A stretch of 64,000 bases of DNA from Granulibacter bethesdensis (lineage in GTDB: Bacteria; Pseudomonadota; Alphaproteobacteria; Acetobacterales; Acetobacteraceae), in NCBI RefSeq assembly GCF_001889525.1, contig NZ_CP018192.1, positions 2,446,501-2,510,500 of the forward strand, given 5' to 3'. This document shows positions 50,249-58,054 of the stretch, in pieces. Both the position numbers and the translations under genes were made by a program. Positions within the stretch are counted from its first letter, which is position 1; every line of letters begins with the position of its first letter. A model generated the notes under the pieces. That model had not been told where the DNA came from. It made no database searches and saw nothing but the letters and a program-made list of their open reading frames with translations.

Positions 50249-50971
50249 TCAGGCAGCATCATCCCGCCGATCACGCACTTTCACATAGGCCAAAGCGGCA
50301 TGTTCCGCACAATACGGCTTCCCGGCCATAGCGGGAGCATCACAGAAACGGAACTCCTTTGTGCCCGGCTCTCCGATCGGCCAGCAACAGGAAACGAGCC
50401 GCCCGCCTGAAGGGAAAGCCTGGGACGCCACTTTGGAGATCGCACGCGGGGTGGGACGGGAAGCAGGCGGGGAAGAAGAGGTCGCAACGGCGGCAGGTTG
50501 CACTGACGGAAGCACCTTGTCTTCCTTGGCGATATTCCCGGCCGCAACAACCGGCACAGATCCCTCGGCCGGTTCAGGCGCCTGTTCCACCAAAGCGGCA
50601 GACACTGGGGAAGAAGCAACAAGTTCCACCGGCACGGAGGCAGCCTCAACGGCGCTGACGACTTCATCCGCTGCTACAGCAACGGTTTTTTCAGGCATTG
50701 ACAAGGCAGCGATGGCCGCAGACTCATCACCGATAGAGGGATCAGCCATGGAGGGTAGCGTCACGGCACTGGAACGACGGCTGCCGGGTGAAGGGCGGGA
50801 TGCCACCCCATCCCGCCGGATCGGCGAGGGGCGGGCCGCCAGGTTGAGGCGATGCGCCTTACCCACCACGGCATTTTTGGAAATGCCCATACGCCGCCCA
50901 ATCTCGGCGGTTGAAAGCCCTTCATCCCAAAATGCGCGGAGCAGGGTGATTGCCTCGTCGCTCCACTCCAT
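50249..50971 (-). CDS. gcrA: GcrA cell-cycle regulator
   Basis: Alphaproteobacterial transcription co-activator acting with sigma-70 at GANTC-methylated promoters. The N-terminal DNA-binding region reads MEWSDEAITLLRAFWDEGLS, then GRRMGISKNAVVGKAHRLNL (residues 25-44). A long Ala/Val/Pro-rich linker (about 55-190) follows, and the conserved C-terminal WPIGEPGTKEFRFC...KPYCAEHAALAY binds RNA polymerase sigma domain. 240 residues. ATG 50971 has an AGGAG site. Strong indicator of the alphaproteobacterial lineage. Confidence 0.94.
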   Translation of the reverse strand: MEWSDEAITLLRAFWDEGLSTAEIGRRMGISKNAVVGKAHRLNLAARPSPIRRDGVASRPSPGSRRSSAVTLPSMADPSIGDESAAIAALSMPEKTVAVAADEVVSAVEAASVPVELVASSPVSAALVEQAPEPAEGSVPVVAAGNIAKEDKVLPSVQPAAVATSSSPPASRPTPRAISKVASQAFPSGGRLVSCCWPIGEPGTKEFRFCDAPAMAGKPYCAEHAALAYVKVRDRRDDAA

Positions 50972-51204
50972 ATCGTGCGCTCCTGATCTTCGCTGCCACT
51001 AAATACAGTATCTTTGCCGTTTTTCTCAACGGGCACATACGCCATAAGTTGTGGAAAACTCTATTAAACGACTCTGTCTACACACAGAATGGTGATCCTG
51101 GCCATAAAACGAAACCGGATACCGAATTGTGGCAGATTGGCGACACACGCTTTCTCTCCTGCATCAATCAGACTTTCTGAAAATTTTTTTCTTTACATGA
51201 CGTG
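50972..51204 (-). promoter_or_regulatory. gcrA promoter region with DnaA-like box and GANTC site
   Basis: 233 bases upstream of gcrA. TGTGGAAAA at about 51050-51058 is the reverse of a one-mismatch DnaA box, and GACTC at 51070-51074 is a GANTC methylation site. In Caulobacter, gcrA transcription depends on DnaA and on methylation state, so these are plausible control sites. A T-run precedes the structured segment that follows. Confidence 0.45.
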
Positions 51205-51345
51205 ACTTGGCGGCCTTTCCTCATGTCATGGCGCAGGTGGGGACCAGGCCATTGTACTCACAAAACAGAGTACCTTGCCGGGACACAGGGGATCAGTGTC
51301 CGGAAAGCCGACAGCACGACACACATGGTCGGCTGTCGGCTTTTT
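51205..51345 (+). ncRNA. Candidate structured small RNA or attenuator ending in a strong terminator
   Basis: Stacked inverted repeats run toward the CHAP gene: a loose GGCCT / AGGCC pair (51212-51216 / 51246-51250), GTACTC / GAGTAC (51254-51259 / 51268-51273) and CCGGGACAC / GTGTCCGG with one bulge (51278-51286 / 51296-51303). Last is a terminator GCCGACAGC...CGAC / GTCG-GCTGTCGGC (51307-51320 / 51328-51340) followed by TTTTT. The last stem has about 13 pairs and one bulged A. I could not place a clear promoter or assign a known RNA family. Confidence 0.5.
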
Positions 51346-51851
51346 ATCTGTTGCCGATGCTCCTGCTGCTCACTGCGTGCGGTGGCTCACCACAAGGGGG
51401 CGGGATTTCGGCCAGTCAATGGCAGTGCGCCCCTTTTGCCCGCGCCGTCTCCGGCATCGTATTATCGGGGGATGCCGCGGATTGGTGGGATCAGAATGAT
51501 GGACGCTACCTCTCCAGCCATCAGCCAGCGCGGGGTGCCGTCATGATTTTCGCACGCTCCCGCCGCCTGCCGCATGGCCACGCATCGGTGGTCGAGGATG
51601 TTCTCGGCAGCCGCACCATTACCGTGGCGCATGCCAACTGGGTTCATGGCGTCGTCAATACCAGCCAGACCGTGGTGGACGTCTCCCCCCGCAATGACTG
51701 GTCCCTTGTGCGCGTCTGGTGGCCGCCGGCAGGGACAATGGGTGTCACCCCCTATCCTGTACGCGGCTTTCTTTCCCGTGATGGCAGGGGAGCCGATCCA
51801 GCGCAGATCCTGTCGATGGCGGAGTTGACGGCGCACTCCAGTGCCTATTGA
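51228..51851 (+). CDS. CHAP-domain (NlpC/amidase-like) lipoprotein, start uncertain
   Basis: Probable peptidoglycan amidase or endopeptidase. A hydrophobic stretch with lipobox LLLLTAC ends at the Cys near codon 51378, and the CHAP domain follows with the catalytic Cys in QWQCAPFAR and His in LPHGHASVVEDV. The C-terminus has DWSLVRVWWPPAG. The start is unclear: ATG 51228 gives an overlong N-region that would translate through a strong terminator, while ATG 51357 leaves too short a signal peptide. About 207 residues in the long form. Confidence 0.65.
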   Translation: MAQVGTRPLYSQNRVPCRDTGDQCPESRQHDTHGRLSAFYLLPMLLLLTACGGSPQGGGISASQWQCAPFARAVSGIVLSGDAADWWDQNDGRYLSSHQPARGAVMIFARSRRLPHGHASVVEDVLGSRTITVAHANWVHGVVNTSQTVVDVSPRNDWSLVRVWWPPAGTMGVTPYPVRGFLSRDGRGADPAQILSMAELTAHSSAY

Positions 51852-52029
51852 ACCAGCATCACGCGCATCATTCCATACGTCCAATAGCGCATGACACAGG
51901 TTTGTCGTATGATGTGATTCTTCCCGACTGGGGAGTGGCCCAAAAGATATGGCTCCGGTTAATGGCTTGCGTTATCGCCATGTCCGCGCCATCTCCTGTT
52001 CGGTAACCGGTTCGCGCCTCGGAGAGATC

Positions 52030-52296
52030 ATGGGTAGTCTGAGCATCTGGCATTGGCTGATTCTGCTGGCGGTTGTCGCCATCCTGTTCGGGGGTGGGGG
52101 CAAAATCAGTGGGCTCATGGGCGATCTCGGCAAAGGGATCAAATCTTTCAAGCGGAGCATGGCGGAAGAGGACGATGCTTCCATGGAGCATGATCCGAAA
52201 AATCCCGCGGTGCCGCCCCCTTCCCCGAATGCATCTTTGGGGAACCAGCAACCCACACAGCATGACACGACCCCTCGTCCACAATCTCATGTCTAA
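52030..52296 (+). CDS. tatA: Sec-independent translocase protein TatA
   Basis: Pore-forming component of the twin-arginine translocase. N-terminal transmembrane helix [19 protein letters not shown] (residues 4-22), followed by an amphipathic helix ([19 protein letters not shown]) and a polar, Pro-rich tail. 88 residues from ATG 52030 with GGAGA upstream. tatB and tatC do not follow, unlike in most alphaproteobacteria; mtnB starts 36 bases later. Confidence 0.92.
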   Translation: MGSLSIWHWLILLAVVAILFGGGGKISGLMGDLGKGIKSFKRSMAEEDDASMEHDPKNPAVPPPSPNASLGNQQPTQHDTTPRPQSHV

Positions 52297-52332
52297 CGAC
52301 ATCGCTTTATATCGGCAGAGTTGAGGATAGAT

Positions 52333-52977
52333 ATGACCGAGACAGTCACGTCGGTCAGGCAACCGCCGGAATGGGCTGCTGCCACCATTGTTGCAGCCGG
52401 ACAACGGATGGATGCACGTGGCTGGGTGCCGGCAACCGCTGGGAATATCAGCGTCCGGCTGCCCGATAATACCATCGCCATTACCAGCAGCGGCAACCAC
52501 AAGGGCTTTCTGAAGACCTCCGACATCATGGTGGTCGATCAAGCCGGTAAGCCTTTAACCCCCGGGCTGAAACCCAGCGCGGAGACTCTGTTGCATTGCC
52601 AGATCTATCGTCTGGACAACCAGGCCGGTGCGGTCGTGCATGGCCATTCCGTTGCCGCCACCGTGCTGTCGATGGCACCGGGAAAAAACGATGCCCCGCC
52701 CGACTTCATCCGGCTGGAAGGGTATGAGGTACTGAAAGCCTTTGGCGTGAAAACCCACCAGATCACGCTGGATTTACCCGTTCTGGACAATGATCAGGAT
52801 ATGGAAAGTCTGGCCAGCATTGCCGAACCGATACTTCTTCGTGGGGCACCGCTTGGATATTTAATTCGTGGCCATGGCGTTTATGTATGGGGGGGCGATA
52901 TGGCGGCCGCTCTGGCACGACTGGAAGGTCTTGAATTCCTGCTGGCCTGCGAGTTGGAACGCCGGCACCTGCGCTGA
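52333..52977 (+). CDS. mtnB: Methylthioribulose-1-phosphate dehydratase
   Basis: Class II aldolase/adducin-fold zinc enzyme of methionine salvage. The block MDARGWVPATAGNISVRLPD near residue 26, KPSAETLLHCQIY near 82 with VVHGHSVAATVLS (zinc His pair) near 102, and the late RGHGVYVWGGDMAAALARLE match the family. 214 residues from ATG 52333. First of mtnB-mtnD-mtnC. Confidence 0.93.
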   Translation: MTETVTSVRQPPEWAAATIVAAGQRMDARGWVPATAGNISVRLPDNTIAITSSGNHKGFLKTSDIMVVDQAGKPLTPGLKPSAETLLHCQIYRLDNQAGAVVHGHSVAATVLSMAPGKNDAPPDFIRLEGYEVLKAFGVKTHQITLDLPVLDNDQDMESLASIAEPILLRGAPLGYLIRGHGVYVWGGDMAAALARLEGLEFLLACELERRHLR

Positions 52978-53008
52978 GACACATCTGGATTGACCGGGGG
53001 CATACGAG

Positions 53009-53548
53009 ATGAGCCGTCTGACCATTTACTCAGACTCCGCACCGGATACACCGCTGATCAGGACCGAAGATCCGGGACAGATCGTACAGGAGTTGAGTAA
53101 CATCGGTGTTCGCTTTGAACGCTGGACCAGTGCTGTTACCCCGTCCCCCGATGATGACGAAGCGACCATTCTCGCCGCATATCGTCCTTATCTGAATGCG
53201 TTGATGGGCGAAACGGGTGCCGGCAGTGCGGATGTCATCCGCCTGCGGCCCGATACACCGAACCTGCCCGCGTTGCGGCAGAAATTCCTGTCAGAGCATA
53301 CCCATACCGAGGATGAAGTCCGTTTCTTCGTTCATGGCAGTGGCAATTTCATTCTTCATGTCGATGACAAGGTTTATGATGCACACTGCACACAGGGGGA
53401 TCTGATTTCCGTCCCCACTGGCATCAAACACTGGTTCGATGCCGGCGAAACACCCTTTGTCACCGCTCTGCGCGTGTTCACCGATACCACAGGTTGGGTG
53501 GCCCATTACACGGGTGATCCGATTGCCGACCATTTCCCGGCTGCCTGA
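53009..53548 (+). CDS. mtnD: Acireductone dioxygenase
   Basis: Cupin dioxygenase that converts acireductone to the methionine precursor 2-keto-4-methylthiobutyrate (Fe form) or an off-pathway product (Ni form). Metal ligands appear as EHTHTEDEVRFF (near residue 93) and the later His in GIKHWFDAG near 140. 179 residues. The gene sits 31 bases after mtnB. Confidence 0.94.
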   Translation: MSRLTIYSDSAPDTPLIRTEDPGQIVQELSNIGVRFERWTSAVTPSPDDDEATILAAYRPYLNALMGETGAGSADVIRLRPDTPNLPALRQKFLSEHTHTEDEVRFFVHGSGNFILHVDDKVYDAHCTQGDLISVPTGIKHWFDAGETPFVTALRVFTDTTGWVAHYTGDPIADHFPAA

Positions 53549-53581
53549 TAGATCCGCCTTTTTCCACACAAGGCCCCCGCC

Positions 53582-54277
53582 ATGAATCCTCCCAAGGCCA
53601 TTCTGACCGATATCGAAGGCACCACAACCCCAATCGCCTTCGTGCATCGGGTTCTGTTTCCCTATGCCAAAGCCAATATGGCCGGCTTTCTGGCAGCTTA
53701 TTCGGATGATGAAGCGGTTGCCGCAATCCTTGCCGAAGTAGAGGCGCAGTATCCGGGCCGACCGGCGCTGGAAACATTGCTGGGCTGGATGGATGAGGAT
53801 GCGAAAATCACCCCGCTGAAAGCATTGCAAGGCCTGATCTGGCGGGAAGGATATCGCAGTGGCGCCCTGCAGGCGGAGGTGCACCCGGATGCCGCGCAGA
53901 GCCTGCGCGCATGGCATGAGGCCGGTCTCAACCTGTTCGTCTACTCATCCGGTTCGGTCGAAGCCCAGCAATTGCTGTTTTCCTATTCCGATCAGGGTGA
54001 TCTGTCGCTGTTGTTCGGCGGCTTTTTTGATACCAGGATTGGCGGAAAGCGCGAGGCAGACAGCTATCGCCATATTATCGCCAATACCGGCATGCAACCG
54101 CAGAGCATGCTGTTCCTCTCCGATATTGAGGAAGAGCTGGACGCGGCGCTGGATGCGGGTTTGCGCACCTGCCAGCTCGTTCGTGCCGGAGATGGCGGGG
54201 GAACACCCACCCAGCGCCACCCGCATGCCCCGGATTTTATCGCCGTCGCACACCAGTTCGGCCTGCCCCATCCCTGA
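53582..54277 (+). CDS. mtnC: Enolase-phosphatase E1
   Basis: HAD-type bifunctional enolase and phosphatase producing acireductone. Motif I is LTDIEGTTTPIAFVHRVLFPYAK at residues 7-29, motif II is VYSSGSVEAQQLLF near 120, and SDIEEELDAALDAGL near 177 carries the acidic motif. 231 residues. Last of the three salvage genes; mtnA and mtnP/mtnK are not in the window. Confidence 0.93.
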   Translation: MNPPKAILTDIEGTTTPIAFVHRVLFPYAKANMAGFLAAYSDDEAVAAILAEVEAQYPGRPALETLLGWMDEDAKITPLKALQGLIWREGYRSGALQAEVHPDAAQSLRAWHEAGLNLFVYSSGSVEAQQLLFSYSDQGDLSLLFGGFFDTRIGGKREADSYRHIIANTGMQPQSMLFLSDIEEELDAALDAGLRTCQLVRAGDGGGTPTQRHPHAPDFIAVAHQFGLPHP

Positions 54278-54301
54278 TGCGGGATAACTTCCCTTTCTCT
54301 T

Positions 54302-55057
54302 TCAGCGTTTGGGCAGGGTCAGGACTCCGCCAGGCGGAGACAAGGTTGTCGGAGAAGGGCCAGCTGCGGCCGAACCGGGTGTCGCCGGCGCTACAGGCTC
54401 AGGCAAGGGTGCCGTCCTGACGCCCGGAGGAGCCTGCAATGTCTGTTGCTGCACAGCCCCCGGCACCGAGGTCATTGACGTATCCTGCAACCAGTCTTTC
54501 AGCGAATGCCGAACCTGATATTCCAGTTCGACATTCATATCGTTCATCATACCTTTGGTGACATCGTAGAGCGCTGCCTGCAACGCATGAGGACCACGAT
54601 CGGGATCCGTCAGCGCCCTGGTGACGCGGGCCTCGGCAAAGCCGCTGCGTGTGCCGCTGCCGGTATAGACATCGACATGCACCGCCATCGCCCCGTTCAG
54701 CGTGCCGTGTGACGAAACAATCGAGGCATCCAGAATCTTCACATCAGCCCGACCACTGCTACCGCCCGGCACAATGCGCTCTCTCAGATCCTCCGCCAGC
54801 GCCTGCGCTGGAGGAACCGGCGATTGCGGGCCGAGATCACCCACCTTCGGCAGAAAATCCGGTGTCACCTGCACATCACCCACATTCAGACGCAGCTTGG
54901 TGAGATAGGAATAATTGAGCGGTGCGAAACTGCGCGGCTCATCATCGCTGGAACAGGCTGCCAGTGCGGCCATGACGGCCATGGTGGTAAGGCGCAGAAC
55001 ACACGCCGCCATCGGATGCCGCAGCGCTCGCCGGGCAGATGGAGGGAAGGATGTCAT
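54302..55057 (-). CDS. Unknown lipoprotein with Pro-rich tail
   Basis: Not recognised. The N-terminus has a hydrophobic stretch and lipobox (TTMAVMAALAAC) with the lipidated Cys near residue 35. A conserved-looking middle (LNYSYLTKLRLNVGDVQVTPDFLP and a beta-rich region) and a Pro/Ala-rich C-terminal tail follow. 251 residues from ATG 55057; the frame extends 18 codons upstream. Convergent with mtnC. It would sit in a membrane facing the periplasm. Confidence 0.7.
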   Translation of the reverse strand: MTSFPPSARRALRHPMAACVLRLTTMAVMAALAACSSDDEPRSFAPLNYSYLTKLRLNVGDVQVTPDFLPKVGDLGPQSPVPPAQALAEDLRERIVPGGSSGRADVKILDASIVSSHGTLNGAMAVHVDVYTGSGTRSGFAEARVTRALTDPDRGPHALQAALYDVTKGMMNDMNVELEYQVRHSLKDWLQDTSMTSVPGAVQQQTLQAPPGVRTAPLPEPVAPATPGSAAAGPSPTTLSPPGGVLTLPKR

Positions 55058-55132
55058 TGCGGGAGTTTCACACTGCACGTTCATTCGATCTCTTCCACTT
55101 GCTTCAGCCACTCTGCACAGCCGGATCTTTAT

Positions 55133-56086
55133 TCAGGCTTTACCCCGGACCTCTTCCCGCGCGAACCGGAAATCAAGGTTACAGAATTCACAGGTCATGA
55201 CGATATCCTGCTCAATCGTCATATGATCCAGATCGTCGGTGCTGAAAGTCTCCAGAACACCTGCCAGCCGTGCCCGGCTGCATCGGCAACCAAAGGCCAG
55301 CGCCCGTGGGCGATCCGCCGCGACACCTTCGGAATGGAACAGCTGATACAGCAAACGCTCCGGCGGCAGCTCATCATCCAGCAGTTCCGAATCACGCAGC
55401 GTCCCGGCCAGCGCCAGAGCGGCGCGCCAGCTTTCCTGATGATCCTCCGTTATCTCCGGCAGCGCGCCAGTGCCACCTTCCCGCGCCACCTGCTCCAGCA
55501 CAAGGGCACCCGCCCGCCAGCCATTCTCCGTCTGGCGGCAAGCCAGTTGCACATGACACTGCATCTGCTCGCTGGTCTGGAAATAATGCAGCGCCATGGC
55601 AGCGAGCGTCTCCCCCTCAATGCCGACGATCCCCTGATGAGGCTCCCTGTCCGGTCCCTGATCGACCAGAAAGGCAAAATATCCCTGCCCCAGCAATTGG
55701 GCGGCGGTCGGTTGGGGTGTCTCTGCCAGAAGGGCTTCAAGCGCTTCACCATCGGTGCGGGCATAACCACGCAGTGCGCCGGTATCGGTGCAGTCCGCCA
55801 GCAGCAGACGCAACGGTCCGTCGCCCTTGATCTGCACGCTGAAGGAGCCACGGAATTTCAACGCTCCGGCCATGGCGGCAGCCAGAGCCAGCACCTGACC
55901 GACCAGCTCCGCCACAACGGGCGGATGGTCATGACGGCTCAACAAGGCATCCGCCAATGGACCGAGCCGTACAAGACGGCCACGGACGGGACGGTCCGGG
56001 ATGAAAAAAGGCGTCATACCACGCGGCACGACGATATCGGGGACGTCTGGACGTCCACCATCCAGAAATGCGGGTGTGTCGGACAT
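55133..56086 (-). CDS. hslO: Redox-regulated chaperone Hsp33
   Basis: Oxidation-activated holdase. The zinc-binding CxC and CxxC cysteines are seen as FGCRCSRARL near residue 260 and TCEFCNLDF near 296. A conserved GALKFRGSFSVQIKGDGPL block near 80 fits Hsp33. 317 residues. Stand-alone minus-strand gene with a hairpin in its upstream region. Confidence 0.92.
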   Translation of the reverse strand: MSDTPAFLDGGRPDVPDIVVPRGMTPFFIPDRPVRGRLVRLGPLADALLSRHDHPPVVAELVGQVLALAAAMAGALKFRGSFSVQIKGDGPLRLLLADCTDTGALRGYARTDGEALEALLAETPQPTAAQLLGQGYFAFLVDQGPDREPHQGIVGIEGETLAAMALHYFQTSEQMQCHVQLACRQTENGWRAGALVLEQVAREGGTGALPEITEDHQESWRAALALAGTLRDSELLDDELPPERLLYQLFHSEGVAADRPRALAFGCRCSRARLAGVLETFSTDDLDHMTIEQDIVMTCEFCNLDFRFAREEVRGKA

Positions 56087-56108
56087 GAGACGCTAAATAG
56101 GCGCTGCC

Positions 56109-56138
56109 TGCCATCACCGCTACTGTCTTGTGATGGCA
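56109..56138. other. Inverted repeat upstream of hslO
   Basis: TGCCATCAC (56109-56117) and GTGATGGCA (56130-56138) form a perfect nine-base inverted repeat, 23 bases upstream of the hslO start. In the hslO transcript it would be a 5' hairpin; it might instead be an operator. No T-run suitable for a terminator in the hslO direction. Confidence 0.5.
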
Positions 56139-56240
56139 TTTCTGCACCAGCCCGACTCATACAGTCGGCGCAGAGAGGCTGATATGCATGATCATGGACG
56201 GGACATGCAGGCACATCAGTCATTTTCAGGCGAGGCAGGC

Positions 56241-56543
56241 TCAGGTGAGATAAGAATGCACCAGCCTGATCAGTTCCTCAGCCGCCTGAGATGAGTCCCC
56301 TGCGTTCCGGGCGTCGATGATCTGCTCCCGGATATGATCCTCAATGATTTCCGCGATGAATCCATCCATCGCTCCGCGACAGGCTGTCGCCTGCTGGATC
56401 AGTCTGGTGCTGGCTGCACCCTGCTCCAGAACCGCGCGATGCAACGCATCAACCTGCCCACGAATACGTTTGAGCCGCTTCAGGAGTCGGGTTTTTTCAT
56501 CGGCTCTGGAAGGGATCGGGAGATTTTCGGGGCTTGATCTCAT
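56241..56543 (-). CDS. CsoR/RcnR/FrmR-family repressor lacking the usual metal-site cysteine
   Basis: Small all-helical metal- or formaldehyde-sensing repressor (DUF156), 100 residues. It has TRLLKRLKRIRGQVDALHRAV (helix 1, residues 17-37), then ACRGAMDGFIAEIIEDHIREQI (helix 2), in FrmR/RcnR style. The first conserved Cys (usually ...EC.. before helix 2) is replaced by Ala/Ser in EQGAASTRL; a Cys is instead in TACRGA. ATG 56543 overlaps a probable operator. No efflux or formaldehyde dehydrogenase gene is adjacent, so its target is not obvious. Confidence 0.85.
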   Translation of the reverse strand: MRSSPENLPIPSRADEKTRLLKRLKRIRGQVDALHRAVLEQGAASTRLIQQATACRGAMDGFIAEIIEDHIREQIIDARNAGDSSQAAEELIRLVHSYLT

Positions 56544-56557
56544 ACCCCCATGGGTAT
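56542..56557. promoter_or_regulatory. Candidate CsoR/RcnR-type operator overlapping the repressor start
   Basis: ATACCCCCATGGGTAT at 56542-56557 is a palindrome with a C/G-rich core and A/T flanks, the shape of RcnR/CsoR-family operators. It covers the start codon of the repressor gene, so it could block its own transcription and any divergent transcript to the right. Confidence 0.65.
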
Positions 56558-56872
56558 ACGCCAAAGGCCGTGATGGATGCGAGACTTTCCTGTCGCGCAA
56601 TCAGCCACGACTTCGCGATCGGCTTTCACCGGTCATGTGCAACCAGTCAGGGATCACCATGAACCCGCGATCCAGCAGCCAGCCCCCGGAAGGCGACAGT
56701 AGGCGTTTCACGCCTGGACTGAGGATTTCGACGGGCTGGACATCATGCCCGGGTGTGCATGGAACACCGATAGCAAGGCGTCCGCAGGGCTGAGACCATG
56801 CGCCGCCGATCTTTCGGCGGCCAGACACTCCCGAGCTTCAGCAACCGCTTGAGCAAAAAGGAGGTGTCTGTG
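56558..56872 (+). other. Structured intergenic region upstream of small ORF
   Basis: 315 bases with no recognisable gene; weak short frames exist on both strands. Local inverted repeats occur in series toward the small ORF: AGGCG / CGCCT near 56700-56714, CGGGC / GCCCG near 56732-56752, GGTGT / ACACC near 56752-56768, and a perfect GCCGCCGA-TCTT-TCGGCGGC at 56802-56821. They resemble a structured leader, but I can match them to no known riboswitch. Confidence 0.35.
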
Positions 56873-57070
56873 ATGAGCACCCTTCTTCATATCGACGATC
56901 TGCACCGTCACCTGACGCTGCTGCCGGAAACGCTTTTCCGAACCGGGCAAGCCCACGGGCCTGCGATATCCCGTCCCATCCTGCACGCTCAATGGCATGT
57001 AGGGGAGGATGGCCGTCCGGCCTGCAGGTGGGCAGCCGTCACGCCACCCACATCGCATGCAGCCCGCTAA
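56873..57070 (+). CDS. Small His-rich protein of unknown function
   Basis: 65 residues starting MSTLLHIDDLHRHLTLLPE and containing IL-HAQWHVGEDGRPACRW near 42-56. Seven His and one Cys could bind a metal. It has one of the best ribosome binding sites in the window (AAAAAGGAGG, eight bases before ATG 56873), supporting a real gene. It shares a spacer with the metal-sensor-type repressor on the other strand. No family recognised. Confidence 0.6.
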   Translation: MSTLLHIDDLHRHLTLLPETLFRTGQAHGPAISRPILHAQWHVGEDGRPACRWAAVTPPTSHAAR

Positions 57071-57128
57071 GACGCACTTCCGGCTGAACTCCGGGCCTGA
57101 CAGATTCCATCAGGCCCGGAGCCGACTG

Positions 57129-57971
57129 TCAGATAGCGTATTCGGGAGGCGGCAGAGTTTGATCCATAGTCAGTGCCGGCATGCCCTGGTTACGGGGCCC
57201 AACCGGATGCGCGGGCACACCCACGACAGTGGTATAGGGAAGCACAGAATCGAGCACGATACTGCCGGCGCCGATCTTGGCACCTTCACCGATCGTCACA
57301 TTCCCCAGTATCTTGGCGCCAGCCCCGATCAGCACGCCACGCCGCACTTTAGGGTGACGGTCACCGGTTTCTTTCCCCGTGCCGCCCAGCGTGACCTCCT
57401 GCAGGATGGAAACATCATCCTCCACCACGGCAGTCTCACCGATCACCAGACCGGTCGCATGGTCGATCAGGATACCATGACCCAGCCGGGCCGCCGGATG
57501 AATATCAACCGCGAAGCATTCCGACATACGGCTTTGAAACACCCGCGCCATATGCTCACGGCCATGGGTCCAGAGATGATGGCTGATGCGATACGCCTGC
57601 AAGGCCTGAAACCCCTTGAAAAACATGAACGGGGTCAGAAGGTCCGGGCAGGCGGGATCTCGGTCCCGGATCGCCGTCAGGTCGATGATCGCGCTTTCTA
57701 CCAGAGACGGATCGGTCTCATACGCATCGCCAATCGGCCCCAGCAACTGGTCCGCCGGTATCCACGCATTGCCGAGCTTATGGGCGATCAATGCGCCGAG
57801 GGCCGCCGGGAAACATCCATGCACCAGTAAGGCACGTTCCAGCCCGGCTGCCATGGCCGGATCGGTCAGGGCGATCTCCCGCGCTTCACGGCACAGGTTG
57901 AACCACACATCCTCGACATGGATCGAACCGGCGGAAATCCGGCGGCATAAGGCAGCAGTGGCTGGGGACAT
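57129..57971 (-). CDS. cysE: Serine O-acetyltransferase
   Basis: Makes O-acetylserine for cysteine synthesis. The left-handed beta-helix domain has hexapeptide repeats through residues about 155-250, and active-site DIHPAARLGHGILIDHATG near 155 with the downstream GGTGKETGDRHP near 195. The N-terminal helical domain (about 1-150) is typical of the long form. 280 residues. A stand-alone minus-strand gene about 80 bases from argF. Confidence 0.94.
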   Translation of the reverse strand: MSPATAALCRRISAGSIHVEDVWFNLCREAREIALTDPAMAAGLERALLVHGCFPAALGALIAHKLGNAWIPADQLLGPIGDAYETDPSLVESAIIDLTAIRDRDPACPDLLTPFMFFKGFQALQAYRISHHLWTHGREHMARVFQSRMSECFAVDIHPAARLGHGILIDHATGLVIGETAVVEDDVSILQEVTLGGTGKETGDRHPKVRRGVLIGAGAKILGNVTIGEGAKIGAGSIVLDSVLPYTTVVGVPAHPVGPRNQGMPALTMDQTLPPPEYAI

Positions 57972-58054
57972 CGTGTCTCACCGGATGCTATCGTTGCAGG
58001 AAGAGGTAGGAAGCCCTCCCTCTCCCTGCCAGAGCCTGACGGCGTGGCTTCACA

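Noticed and set aside
51290-51310. CAGTGTCCGGAAAG resembling the SRP RNA loop
   Set aside because: The diagnostic GGAAGCAGCA segment and the long paired arms are missing.
56780-56800. GGGCTGAGA resembling part of a TPP riboswitch
   Set aside because: The other conserved thi-box parts are absent, and the downstream gene is not thiamine-related.
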